Part shown: positions 32,789-44,792 of the stretch, one piece after another | Layout of the letters: every line of letters starts with the position of its first letter | Numbering within the stretch: position 1 is the stretch's first letter | From: Neocallimastix lanati (nom. inval.) | Taxonomy: Eukaryota; Neocallimastigomycota; Neocallimastigomycetes; Neocallimastigales; Neocallimastigaceae | Assembly (NCBI GenBank): GCA_016946835.1 | Contig: JACVTC010000200.1 | Location: 1 to 64,000 of the forward strand | Length of the DNA stretch: 64,000 nt | Direction of reading: 5' to 3' | The notes under the pieces: generated by a model | Databases searched by the model: none | What the model was told of the DNA's origin: nothing | Seen by the model: the letters and a program-made list of their open reading frames with translations, nothing else | Position numbers and translations under genes: made by a program

Positions 32789-35171
32789 TTATAATCTTTT
32801 TCCTATAGCTTCAACGGAAAAACCAATTTGTTTTAATTCCTTATGATTTAAAATTAGTCTTCCATCAAAAATAAAAGCAGGTTTTGTCATATGATTATAT
32901 ATTCTTTTATAGTCTAAAGTTTTAAATTCATCCCATTCAGTACAAATTACTATAGCATTGGCACCATAAGATGCTTCATAGCATGAATGGCAAACTCTAA
33001 TATTTGAAATATATTCTTTTTTTTTTTTTATTGAAATAAGAAAAATATAAATAAAAATGTTTATAATTAATAATTTTTTATTAAATAATATAATGTTTAA
33101 AATTAAAAAAATATATTCGTTTTATCCGTACCATTATATTCTTGAAAATCACAATTTTCTTTAATATCATTTTTTATTTGATCTTCAGGAACTTTAGGAT
33201 CAAATATTTTAATGATAGCACCTTCTTTTAATAGCGATAAAATAACGGTTATGGCAGGAGATTCTCTAATTTAATATTTTTATAATTTTTTATTTTTATT
33301 TATTGAATATTTTATATTTTAATAAAAGTCATTTAAAATTGTGTGATTTTGATTGATTTACCTTGTATCTTTAGTATTTTTTTTAAATGAAAAACCATAA
33401 ATTGCAATTATTTTACCAGTAATTGTATTAAAAAGTTTATTATAAATAGTTTTGACAAATCTTGTCTTTCTATAATCATTCATGATAATTACTTGTTTCC
33501 AGTAATCTGCAACATCAGGAAGATTAAAATAATTAGAAAGATAAACTAAATTTAAAACATCCTTCTTGAAGCAACTCCCACCGAAACCTATATAATGTTT
33601 TTTTTAAAATATAAATACACTAGTTAATTATTAATGGGTTCATTTATTATCTTATTGAATTACGAGTCACCTACCAACACTAGCATTAAGAAATTTTGAT
33701 CCAATTCTTGAATCTAAACCACAGGCCAAAGCTATTTCTTGGATATCAGCACCTGTTTCTTCACATAAAGCACTTAGAGAATTAATACTTGATATCCTCT
33801 GAGCCAATAAAGCATTGGCACTCTTAATAAATGTTTATAAAAAAAATTAAAAAATAAAATTTTTTAATGTATTTTAATAGAAATAAATATTTGATAATTT
33901 GATGCAAATAAATTAAAAAATTTGAAATATTTTATTATTTTTAGCAAAATAAATCTAATAAATAATAACTATATCATAATAAATTTAAAAAAGATTTTAA
34001 AAATATTACTAATTTTGATAATTCTGCAGACCAGAGACCTATTTTTATAATTTTTTCTTTCGGTACCCAATAGGAATATAATTTACATAAAACATCTTGG
34101 GCTATCCCACCTTCTTTTGTTTCATTACCACCAATTAATATTCTATCAGGATAGAGAATATCATTAACGGCTGTTCCTTCAGCAAGAAATTCTGGATTGG
34201 ATAATATTTCAAAATGAATGGATTTATTTTTATCATCAATATCAGTAAATATTGGTTCACAATCAGACTTTAAATCTTCATTATTTAAAGTTGAATTACT
34301 ACTTGAACGTGATATACTTAAATTACAAATATCTAAAATATTATTTTCTAGATTTTCATTTAATAATTTATTATCTTTCAAATTTAAATAAATTATTATA
34401 GGTATTTTAGTAAATTTAATATTTGTTTTTTATTAAAAATTTTATTTAAAATTATTTGATATACCATTATTATTTTTGTTTGCATTTAATATTGTTCTTA
34501 TGTGATCTGCCGTTTTACAAGGTACAGTTGATTTTTCTATAATAATTTTTGAATTTTTAGAAAATTTTGCAATTTTTCTTGCTGCCATTTCTATGAAACT
34601 TTATATATAAATAAAAAAAGTTATATTAGAATTTCCATAAGAAATTAATATTTTTTAATTTTACTTTTTTTTAAAAAAAAACCTTAGTTCAGCTGCTTGT
34701 CCAGCTCCAATTCCTTTTTTTTTAGTTGGAGTTCCTACTGAAATAAATATAATATCAGCTGAATAAATAGAGTTATCTATATCTTTCGTAAAGAATAAAT
34801 TTTTTCCTCTTTTCTTCTTAACAATTTCTTCTAATCCTGGTTCATAGATTGGAAGCTTTAATATTCAATTAAAATAATAATTATGAATATTATATTTTTA
34901 ACTTCTTTTAAATAATATTATAATTTACATTATCTGAATTCCAAGAATTTATTTTTTCTGAATCAACATCACAAACAGTTACAATAACTTCATCTTCTGG
35001 ACATTTATATGCCATTACAGAGCTTGATGTTCCTCCTACATATCCAGCACCTATATAGCAAACATTTAAAGGTCTATTTAAATACTTTTTAAAAGAGAAA
35101 TAATTTTTTTGGTGGTTAATAGTTTTATTATTATCTTCATTTTCATTAAGAGAAAAAATATTATTTATCAT
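32789..35171 (-). CDS. UGDH: UDP-glucose 6-dehydrogenase, eight exons
   Basis: Oxidises UDP-glucose to UDP-glucuronate with two NAD+, in the cytosol, supplying glucuronate (and often xylose) donors for glycans. Exons on the minus strand: 35171-34929, 34855-34683, 34598-34465, 34374-34010, 33822-33675, 33587-33362, 33265-33132, 33015-32789. All introns are GT...AG (73-187 bp); the exons sum to 1650 bp, 549 residues, in frame to TAA. The protein has the NAD-binding [11 protein letters not shown] start, [39 protein letters not shown], the [13 protein letters not shown] block with the catalytic Cys, [17 protein letters not shown] and a WDEFK...FIFDGR C-terminus. Unusual are a short N-terminal extension and a roughly 50-residue Asn/Ser/Asp-rich insertion at the exon 3-4 junction, before FEILSNPEF. 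Nothing indicates a pseudogene. Confidence 0.92.
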
Positions 35172-35990
35172 ATTTTGTTAAGAAACTAATGTATAATTAT
35201 GATACTAAAAAAAATGTAATTTATAGAAAATTTAATTTATAAATATTAAATATTTAAATTCTTTACAGGTTCTATTTTCAGTAAATAGTCATTCTTTATA
35301 TAAGAAAAATATTATTTTAGATAATTTTACTTTTATTTATTTTATATATTTAATAAAAATATGACTTTCTGTTTATTTAGAAATCATATCAAATATTTTA
35401 ATTTTTTTATTTTAATTAAAAATTTATTTTTTAGTTTATATTTTTAAATGAATGGTAAGTTGATTTATTAATAATATAATTAAATATTTTCGGAGTTTTT
35501 AATATTAAATAAATATTTATAAGCAATAAAAATTTATTATATTTAGAACATATTACAAAAATATACAATTATTAATATTTTTTATATGTTTACATTAAAT
35601 CTAATTTATATAATAATTTTTAATAATTTAATAAAGCTTAAAAAATTCAAAAAATTTGAACTAAACAATAAATAATAAATATTTATATAAAAAGTAAATT
35701 TAATATTTAATTTCAAATAAATATTTATAAATTTTCAAATTATAGGACATTTTAATAATTTGTAAATTACATATTTATTTTATATATAAATAGAAATAAT
35801 ATACCATTTAAAAATAATAAAATTAATAGAGTATAATTTCATTACCAAAATTTTTTATATAAAATATTAATATTAATTTCTTTATTATAATTTTTATTTT
35901 TTCAGTAATTAAAAATGAATTTAAAAAATTAAAAATCTTGTTATAAATTAATTATATATAATTATATTTATTTAATTAAAATTAACAATA
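35172..35990. other. AT-rich upstream region of the UDP-glucose dehydrogenase gene
   Basis: Presumably holds its promoter. No motif stands out from the A/T background. Confidence 0.5.
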
Positions 35991-35994
35991 AATT

Positions 35995-36320
35995 TCTTTT
36001 ATTTTATTTATATTAATGCAGTATAAAAATTTTAAAAAACTTAGGAATTGAAAATGCGATAAGAGAATTTATTTTATTGGTTGAATGTGGTGACAATATT
36101 AAAAAAGATTTTACCAAAATTGACTTCAAAAATTAAATGATTATGTTATTAGGGTAGGTCAATTTGTACTTTGTGGTAGCATTTCTAAATTTATAATCAA
36201 AGTAAATTTGAATATTATTTATTAATTTAAAATTCGATTTGTAGAAAGAAACTCTTAAAGAGAAAATATAAAGAAACTTTGAAAATTGGAAATGACCTTG
36301 CTTTTAAAATGTTAGCATAT
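35995..36320 (+). pseudogene. Possible relic of a medium-chain dehydrogenase/reductase
   Basis: Short pieces in shifting frames read TILKKILPKL, then NDYVIRVGQFVLCGSISKF, and later NDLAFKML. The order resembles the end of the cofactor domain of zinc-free MDR enzymes (ENVGG..L..VLP.LN.., then GR..LCG.IS.YN). Stops interrupt it and only about 100 residues are covered. Weak evidence; it could be chance. Confidence 0.25.
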
Positions 36321-37050
36321 AAATAAAATTAGAGAGTTTCAAACCTATCTGATGTAAGAATATATCATTATTATAACCGAAGAACATGTCCTCTCCGAAA
36401 TTTTTCAAAAAAAAAATTAAAAATATTTAATAAGAATGTTAATAAAAGTTTTAAAAATAGTAAAATATTATGTAAAAAAAAAAAAAAAAATATTATTTAA
36501 TTTTAATTTTAAATTGAATTATATAAGAAATAATAATAATTACTAAAAATTAAATTTATTATTTTTTATTATAAACATTATATATATTATTTCCTTATTA
36601 TAAATGAAATTTATATATTTGATTTTATATTTAATTTTTATTTAAAAAATTATCTATTGTAAATTAAATAAAATAATTAAATATTTAATTTTTATTTAAA
36701 AAATTATCTATTGTAAATTAAATTAAATAATTATAAAGTTTTATTAAATATTTAAATTTTAATAATAATGCTAATAATAAATACTTATTATAATAAAAAA
36801 AAAATATTAATTAATATTAAAGAAAAAAAAAAGAAAATGTAAAAATTATATTAATTTGTGGAATAACGTTTCATATTTAAATATTCCGGCCATAAAATAT
36901 ATGATTAATTCTATTAATCATATTATTATAAATACCATACTAACGTTTAATATTAAATTGCAATCAAATTTTATCTTATTATATAATAACAGATTAAAAG
37001 CCTCAATTTTGATTGAGGGAGAAATAATAGTCAAAAATAAATAAATTAAT
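36321..37050. other. AT-rich spacer with a tandem duplication
   Basis: A unit containing TTATCTATTGTAAATTAAAT is present twice in tandem (about 36630-36735). Several A runs. A short open frame at 36856-37044 has no recognisable content. Confidence 0.6.
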
Positions 37051-37260
37051 TTTATTTTTAGTTATTTCCTGCGTGTACTGCCCTTTCTTTCAGCAGTGGA
37101 AATATTGAGTTAGTACACATTTCCTTTTTATAAAGGCAGAATTGTCATTAGTTCTAACATTGGCTCTCTGAAATATATTTCTGAAATAAATGGGTTAGGT
37201 TATACTGTCTACTTATAAAAACATTATAACCTAATCCAGTGTTTTTCGTACAAACTACAT
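37051..37260. other. GC-richer island with two hairpins, unidentified
   Basis: Arms GTGTACT (37073-37079) and AGTACAC (37112-37118) pair, and TGGGTTAGGTTATA (37191-37204) pairs with TATAACCTAATCCA (37225-37238) over 14 bp with one G-U. No frame. Could be a structured RNA or the core of a small inverted-repeat element. Confidence 0.35.
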
Positions 37261-37379
37261 TGAAATTGTATAATTGTTAAATTTATTTTAATTAAATATA
37301 ATATATCTACATGGACAAATGGAATAATATACTTAATCTGATTAGTATTTATTCTTATTATATATATATGAATGACATA

Positions 37380-37520
37380 CTTTACCTGTAACCCTAACCA
37401 TCATATTCTTTAAAAACCTCTTTGTGGGGAAATCCTGGAAATGATCATACGGTTAGTTCGAACCTGGAACCTTTTATATGCTTGTTCATAGATTAACAAC
37501 CATTATATAACCTAGCTTGA
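37380..37520. other. GC-richer island with a tRNA T-arm-like motif
   Basis: On the minus strand the segment 37471-37451 reads GGTTCCAGGTTCGAACTAACC, containing GGTTCGAA as in the Pol III B box. The rest does not fold into a good cloverleaf, so a tRNA gene is not supported; a tRNA-derived repeat is possible. Confidence 0.25.
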
Positions 37521-38271
37521 CTAAATAAATAAAAGAAAATTATATCTATTAATATTAAAAATGAAAATTAAAATATATTTTATTGTAATATTCATACCAT
37601 TATTAATTCATATTTTATTTCTAATATAAATCTCTAAATAGTTTAAAATTAGAATTTAGAATTTATTGTTATTTAATATTAATATTAATAATATTTAAAT
37701 TTCTTATAAATTAAATATATAATTAATATATAAATTCAAATTACATATAATTTAAGAAAGAAATATTAAAATAAGTATTAAATTTTATTTTTAATTTTTT
37801 TATTTCTAATATTTTTGTAATGTTTTACAAAATAATAATGAATGAAATATATTTTTATACAAAGAAAATAATATAATTAAATAAAATTGATCTAATTAAT
37901 GTTAGATACTATATACAAAAAATAATTTTAAATTAAAATAATTTTATTAAATAATTAAAAATCAAGAAAATATTTATATAAAATATATAATATTCCTTTA
38001 ATAATATTATCTTAAAAATATAAAGTGTGTTAATCCTATTAATTTTAAAAAAAGTAAATGCTTAGTTTGTTTGGATAATAAAATACTTTAATTAAATTTT
38101 CTATATAAAAAATGTTTGAATTATCTATATAAAATTGACATTAGAGTAATTCTTTCATTCATAAATATTGAATATTCTAAAGTATAATCATGCTTAATAT
38201 ATGATATCATTTTATTTCAGATTAGCATTTATTTTAAAAATATTATTATTTTTGATAATTTTACTTTTATC
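37521..38271. other. AT-rich spacer
   Basis: No features seen. Confidence 0.6.
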
Positions 38272-39238
38272 TTACATATCTAATGAAAGACATTTTTTAC
38301 ATAATTTTCTTAAATTTATATTTTTATTTGAACATCTTTTCTTACAACGTAATAATAATTTCGGATTGTTTGACCTATTTTTCTTTAATTTATATAATTC
38401 TTTAAATTCATCGTGATAAATATGCCATATGCTATTAATATATTCATATTCAGGTTCATTTGAATTCCAAGGCTTTTTTATAATATAATGAATTATTTTT
38501 TCATTAGATACTTTCTTGTTATTACCATAAAATACTGTATTAATAGTATTATAGATATTAGGTCCTAAAGTTACTTCAATATTGTTTTCAATGAAATATT
38601 CTTGCATAATATCTTGATCTGGATATTCATTATAATGTGCAGACGATTTATTATATTTATATGCTAAATTTAACATTCCGTCAACATGACTTTTATCTAA
38701 CCTATTTTTATTTATAAATATTACACCATTATTGATATATGTATTTTTTGATCCATCAAAAATATTATTCCATATTTCTTTATCTTTAACTAAATGACTT
38801 TCATTGGTAAAGCATATTAAATCTTCATTTCTGTCAAATAATTACTTCTTCAAATCTTTCACCATTCAAATCATTATTATCTTATATGAATATTTTAGTT
38901 ATTCCTAAATTTATATAACATTCAACCCATTCTCTAATATATAAATTTTCATTTTTTTCAATAGCACAAACAGCTATTTTAAGAGGTATATCCCTTTTTC
39001 TTTGTGTTATTACATTTATATTTGAGTTGTTATTGTTTCTTTCTGAAGATACGGATGACAATTTGGTTAGTATTTTATCTGTATAACATTTTTTACAATA
39101 TTTTATTTTATTTTTATTATTAAAATTTTGGCATCTCAAACAGTGTTTAAATAAAGCATTTCTAGAAAAGGTATTGATTTTTCCAATCAAAAAACAAAGT
39201 ACGTAGATTATTAAAAACATTTTAAAGGAAATTTTCAT
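38272..39238 (-). pseudogene. Chimeric glycosyltransferase gene: GT92-like front, GT8-like back, broken
   Basis: The start at 39238 encodes MKISFKMFLIIYVLCFLIG (signal-anchor), a cysteine module (C-x2-C-x11-C-x2-C), then LKIAVCAIEKNENLYIREWVECYINLGITKIFI, the usual opening of GT92/GT2-like enzymes. A TAA (about 38883) stands where the family has IYDNND, followed by DNNDLNGERFEEVI. The frame then slips and the text becomes DRNEDLICFTNES, YINNGVIFINKNRLDKS, YPDQDIMQEYF, NTVFYG and IIHYIIKKPWN, which is GT8 (glycogenin/LgtC-like), not GT92. The protein ends with a second cysteine module, LLLRCKKRCSNKN...LCKKC. One stop and about one frameshift make it inactive as read. It probably arose by recombination between two glycosyltransferase genes. 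Confidence 0.6.
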
Positions 39239-39573
39239 TTTATTATTATTGAATATTAATTTCTATATAAATGAATTTATAGATAAAATTATTCAAGTAA
39301 GAAATCATTTAATAATTTATATTATTTTTAAAAAAAAGTTTAATGAAATTAGACGTTAAAATTCTAAAAGTTTATTTTGGATTTCAAAATACTATAATTA
39401 CTAAATTAATTACGTAATTGAATTGTTCCATTTCTTGAATTATTAATTTAAATTAAATATATTATATTTTAATTTTCTTTTATTTATATTTTAAAAATAA
39501 AATTTTATTCTATTTTAATTTTTTTATTTTATATTTACAAGTTTATTTATTTTCATAAATTTAATTATACTTT
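39239..39573. other. AT-rich spacer upstream of the chimeric glycosyltransferase
   Basis: No features seen. Confidence 0.5.
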
Positions 39574-39783
39574 ATTCTATTTTAAATAATTAGCAAAAAT
39601 CTAACTTTCTATTTATTTTAAAATTTTTATAAATATTATAAATTTTTTTACTTAATTAATAAATATTTTTTAGTTTATATTCTATTTTAAATAATTAGCA
39701 AAAATCTAACTTTCTATTTATTTTAAAATTTTTATAAATATTATAAATTTTTTTACTTAATTAATATATATTTTTTAGTTTAT
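39574..39783. repeat. Tandem duplication, 105 bp x 2
   Basis: Units 39574-39678 and 39679-39783 differ at about one base. Non-coding, so a recent local duplication. Confidence 0.9.
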
Positions 39784-40480
39784 AATTTTGAATAACTTAT
39801 AAAATAATTTTTTTAATTTAAATATAACAATATTAAGTTAAATTACATAAGTATTATGCATTAAAAAAATATAAAAAGATTAATATTCTTCTTACCAAAC
39901 AAAATATGAATAAATATATTAAAATTATTAAATGTGTTATGAATTACAATTAACAATTTAAAATTTCAAATTAAATTTCCGATAATAACAGATCCAATTT
40001 AAATTCAAAAATTGAAAAATAAATAAAATATTACATTACAACTATTAGAATCTGTACTTGATACTACATTATTCATATTTATGATAACAGTGCTTGCATT
40101 ACTATTGATATTAGAAAATATTTAGAAATTTCATAAAGAATTTCAATACTCTTAAAATATTTCATTCGAAATTCATGGAAAAGATAGCCTTAAGAGAACT
40201 AATTAGGGGTCCCTAAGTATTCATTGAATTTTTTTTTTTACACAGAGAAGAGAATACACTCCTATAATTTTATTAAATTTTATTATAAAAAATATATGTT
40301 GGTAAAAAGTATATTTGAAATTAAAAATATAAAATAAAAGTTAAAAAATAAAAAATAAAAAAGCTCAAAAATACTATGTATTTCGGCAAGTTGTACTATG
40401 CGGGAATTTTCCCTTCCCACCAAATAATAAAATAATAAAACTTAGAAGTAAAATCTTTGAAATCGATAATGTGGTGTCCA
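39784..40480. other. Spacer between the tandem duplication and the LINE relic
   Basis: AT-rich. A somewhat GC-richer part at about 40180-40260 (GAACTAATTAGGGGTCCC) has no assignment; it may be the 3' UTR of the LINE fragment. Confidence 0.5.
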
Positions 40481-41780
40481 CTAAACTTTAACTGGAATCA
40501 TCATTAATTGAACTACGAAGGCGAGATTCACCCTTCGTAGAAATAGATGATGATCCTGTATTATCATTGTACCTTATCAGTACAACGTCGACGCTCTTGG
40601 TTAAGTTTGGTATTTTGTAATACCTATTAAATAATAACTCAAACGAGCTACTATTGATAGGTACTGCGCTAATTAAGAATTCCGCCAAGCCCACAATTTT
40701 TGGAACAGGTGGCTTAGATGAACCTTTGAAAAGTAGTTCATTCAATTGTCTCTGTTCCCCACTATCTAACTGTAGCTCATTTAAAGCTGAAGTTCCACCA
40801 AGAAGGAACATGTATATAAAATGATTGATATAATCTTCAAAATAAGAAATAGAGTCATAAAAGAGGATTAAACGCTCTAATCTTCCTAACGAACAAAACA
40901 TAGAGATCATCGATGAAATTTAGATAATTCCATCTGAAAAATACAAGAGCATTGCATTTAAAAATCTAATGCTCAAAAGATTGATTACCTTCACCACAAA
41001 AGGAGCAAGTCTTGGGACAATCTTCTGAAATTTTACTCATTCTAATAGCAATAGTAGTATTGTATTTATAATCCACCAAAATCCTAAGTTGATTTGGGGA
41101 TATTTTAAGATAAGCATTATTATAACTTTATTATTTGAAAACTTGTTACTATTGTAATTTTGACCTGTAATACCTTGAAATTTGGAGACTGAATTCCAGT
41201 AACGTTCTATAATATCATCATATTTCATACATTTATACTTTTTGATTTTTTTGTAAAGTGTTCTAGATCTTTAGACCAGGAATAATAAAACATTTTGGGA
41301 ATAGACTTAATAAGATCCTTTATAATACAATTTGATTTACTCCATTTTGCAAAATATTTAACTTATAAGACTGCGCAGATACTAGCAGTAGGAGGGATGC
41401 ATAGATCTCGAGATAAAGCATAAGTACTCATAGTAGAATTATGTCTAATATAGTCATTGTTTTGTGAATTTGTTTTGCTATTTTTAAAGTACCCATCGAA
41501 AGCCAATGTTAAATTCAGATTATTTTAAGTTAATCTTTAGGTAGTCTCTAGTTTTTTCAAATTTATTTTTATTATTAGTTTTAACCTTAATTAGTTTTAC
41601 TGTCATATCTCTATCCCATTAAATGTTTAAAATTTCCTTTTTTGATGGAAATTAATCTAAATCTGATATATACTATTCATTTTCCATCAATTGTCAATGG
41701 CCCTTGAAAAACAATCCATATCATTGTGGGGTTTTGTTCTGGGTCATATAGAATTTTCAAAACTTTTAAATATAAGGAGA
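40481..41780 (-). mobile_element. LINE (non-LTR retrotransposon) 3' end, broken
   Basis: Minus strand, right to left: a stretch reading LTLAFDGYFKNSKTNSQNN and STMSTYALSRDLCIPPTAS (about 41380-41540), then WSKSNCIIKDLIKSIPKMFYY, then YNTTIAIRMSKISEDCPKTC followed by SFCGEGNQSFEH (about 41060-40950). The last is the C-C-H zinc pattern found at the end of LINE ORF2 proteins (zf-RVT type). A 140-residue open tail follows to the stop at 40488. No reverse transcriptase lies beside it, so the copy is 5'-truncated, as LINE insertions commonly are. Several stops and frame changes. Confidence 0.6.
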
Positions 41781-42968
41781 GAATATATAAGCTATATTTT
41801 AAAAGAATAAAAACATTTAATTTGTAATAATTTTATATTTGTAACTTTTTATTATAAAGAATATTAATAAAGTTGACATAATTTTTAAATCTAGTTTTTA
41901 TAACTTCAATAATATTAAAATATTCTTCTTATTTAGTGAAATTTAAAATAAATATTTTTTTTTTTTGAATTAAAATTTTTTATTAATTAAGTTTAAAATT
42001 AAAAATTTTTGGAATTTAAATTTAATAAAGAAATTTTATAGAAAATAATCAAAAATTAAAAATACAAATAAAAAGAATATAAAAAATAATATAAACATAA
42101 AAAATATTTTGAATTATAGAAAATTTACTAATAAAGAATAAAAATCAGTTCAAAATTAAAAAAATTTCAGTATTACGTAGATTAATAAATAGTAACATGA
42201 TAAGTAATAAAATTTAATATAACTAAAATAACACCTTTATAAAAAACTGTGTGGAACCCATTAAACTCTTCCTTGAAAATAAAAAAAATTTCTCATTGAG
42301 AGAATTATTATTTATAGTTTCGTTGAAGGAAAGTAGACTGAAAAATATTACTGTTATAAAAACTAAAAGTAAACAAATAAATTTGTTTATAATAAAATAA
42401 TAAATTATTTAATAATATATTTTCATAAAAATAATATAAAACATTATAATATATATATAATATAATGTTTGACTTGAATAATCTATAAGACAAATACATT
42501 ATTTTTATTTAAATAATTATATAATTTTAAAGATATGCCTTTATAAATAATAAATATTTTTATTTAACTTTAATAAATGTCAGAAGTGAAAAAAAAAATT
42601 ATAAATTTTAGTTATAAATTTTTTTATTTATTAATAAATATTCAATAATTAAATATTTTTAATTTTTTATTAATCATCAAATTAATAGAAGCTATTGTAA
42701 ATTTACTGATTTTTATTATTGAATTATTTTAAAAAAGTTTACATATTTTAAAATTATAATATATTTTCTATAAAAAGCTTTTTGTATAAAAATTAAATTA
42801 ACAATAATAATAATTATATATCATAATTTCTTATTTTTTATTTTTTTTTATATTAAAATAATAAATAAATAAATATATATATATAAAATTTTATTTTAAA
42901 CTTTTATATAAAGTTTAGAAGACATACATACTTCATATTTTTTAATGATTTTAATTTTTTTAATCATA
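41781..42968. other. AT-rich spacer
   Basis: No gene. A short open frame at 42308-42499 is low-complexity Tyr/Phe/Asn and not credible. An imperfect inverted repeat TTTCTCATTGAGAGAA-type lies at about 42290-42305. Confidence 0.6.
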
Positions 42969-44792
42969 TCAAGCAGTATTAGTTTTTTTTGTACATACTC
43001 CATTATTACATTCAAATTCCAAAACATTTGTTATTTTGTTATCCTCCATTGGACATGTATCACCTTTTTCAATAACTTTTAGATTTCCACTACTACTATT
43101 ATTAACATAGACATATTTCACATTATTATTGTATTTTGAGTTTAATGTAATTACTTGATCCTTTATTGATATAATTGCAAATTTTCCTTTTGAAGTGAAT
43201 AAGGTATCCTCCTCTGAGTTACTACTACCATTGTCACTATTACCTTTTCTTCCACTACCAGTTACCATATAATTTCCGTTATTGCTTTTTAATATATCAA
43301 CTGAAATTTTACCATCAAGACAAATTGAAAGTTTATTGTCTTTATAAACAATTCTTCCAATTGCATTACTGTCACATACACCAACAGTATCATCTTTTCT
43401 ACAAGTAGTATTGGAACAGAAATAAATTGTATCCTTATCTACAATATAGTAACCTGTTTCTGTAATTTGTATACATTCTTTTTCTGTCTTACAATAGTAT
43501 AATAATCCAGATCCAGTAGCAATATTATTAAGTGTTTTTTCATGAACAAGATAATAGGAATTTTCAACACAATTTGTTCCTGTATTAATGTCACATTCTT
43601 TTGGGCAATATTTATCATCTACTGGAATAACACTTCCTTCCCCAATTTTAATGCAAACTTTACTACCATCACTAAGGCCTAAAAAATTATCTTCATCATC
43701 TTCATTATCAACAGGATTATTTACAGTAATTGAAATATATTTAATATTTTCCGTATTAGATTGAATTTCAATAATATCTTTTTCATCTTCAGAATCTGAA
43801 GTACAAATATAAACTTTTTTTGATCCATCTTTTTCTGTTTTTACAATAACATCACCAGCACCAAAACAAATATTATCATCTTCTACAATATCACAATATT
43901 CATTTTCTTTTTCACATACAATTATTTTCCCTTCAGAATTACCAGAATTTGTATTGATAAAATATCCTGAAATATTTTCCTCTACATAACATCCTTGTTC
44001 AGTACATGTAATAATACTATCTTTTTCTTCCTCCATTGAAATATAATGATCAACTGAATTATTTGATGCTCCATTGTTAATTTTTTCGCAGTTAAATTCA
44101 GCATTACTACTATCTCCATTACTTCTACGACTTTGATGATTGACATTATTTCCTTCACATTTTATTAATTCGTTATATTTATTTTCAGTATTTTTAGAAG
44201 CACCATCTAAGTAAAAGGTGGTTTCATTCGAATCTATTGGAGATTCAGTAATTAAACTACAGTTACCCTCACTTTTACATTTAAATAATTCATTACTTGA
44301 GTCATTTGATTTATTTTGATTTAAATAATACCCAGCTTCAGTTATTTCCGAACAACTATTAGAAGAAGAGCATTTAAATAAATATTTACCTGAATTATCT
44401 TCAGAGCATTCAGTTCCTTTATTACATTTTGCATTAAATAAATAATATTCTTTTACACCTACCATAATAATGTATTAATATTGAAATTTTTTTTCTTTAA
44501 ATTATTTATATATATTGGTAACTTACATCCATCCCATTGATTACTACTTGAATTAAAAGAACAGCCTGTACCTATGTATTAGATATTAAATTTAAATTTA
44601 TTATTAAAAAATTAAAGATTTTTTAATAAAGAAATATTTTTAATTTTTTTAATTAAATTAATTTATTTTATTTTTATTAATAGCTTCAATATTTTATTTT
44701 TTATTATTTTATTTAATGATATAAAATTTAACCTGCATATACTAAATTGAATATTAATGTGATTAATAATATTATAGACCTAATATTTTCAT
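42969..44792 (-). CDS. Secreted GYY-repeat cysteine-rich protein, scaffoldin-like, three exons
   Basis: Exon 1 (44792-44733) begins ATG and encodes a hydrophobic signal peptide, IILLITLIFNLVYA. Exon 2 (44571-44527) gives GTGCSFNSSSNQWDGC. Exon 3 (44458-42969) continues VKEYYLFNAKCNKGTEC for about 496 residues. Introns of 161 and 68 bp are GT...AG and join in phase. Repeats pair a GYYLN/GYFIN/GYYIV core with a following L-x-x-C...C segment (GKYLFKCSSSNSC, NELFKCKSEGNC, KIIVCEKENEYC), at least five times. There is no Thr stalk and no hydrophobic tail, so it should be secreted or wall-associated, not GPI-anchored. The signal-peptide frame is one base out of step with the ATG near 44780, so the gene is either slightly damaged, misread by one base, or starts elsewhere. 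Role inferred: scaffoldin or related cellulosome surface protein. Confidence 0.7.

Noticed and set aside
36856-37044. 62-codon open frame
   Set aside because: No start context, family resemblance or splice pattern; Asn/Ile/Leu content is what random AT-rich DNA gives.
37380-37520. tRNA gene on the minus strand
   Set aside because: T-arm-like GGTTCGAA is present, but no acceptor stem, D arm or anticodon arm could be paired.
38201-38416. Plus-strand open frame rich in Leu/Phe
   Set aside because: Antisense to the glycosyltransferase 3' part, which has clear family motifs.
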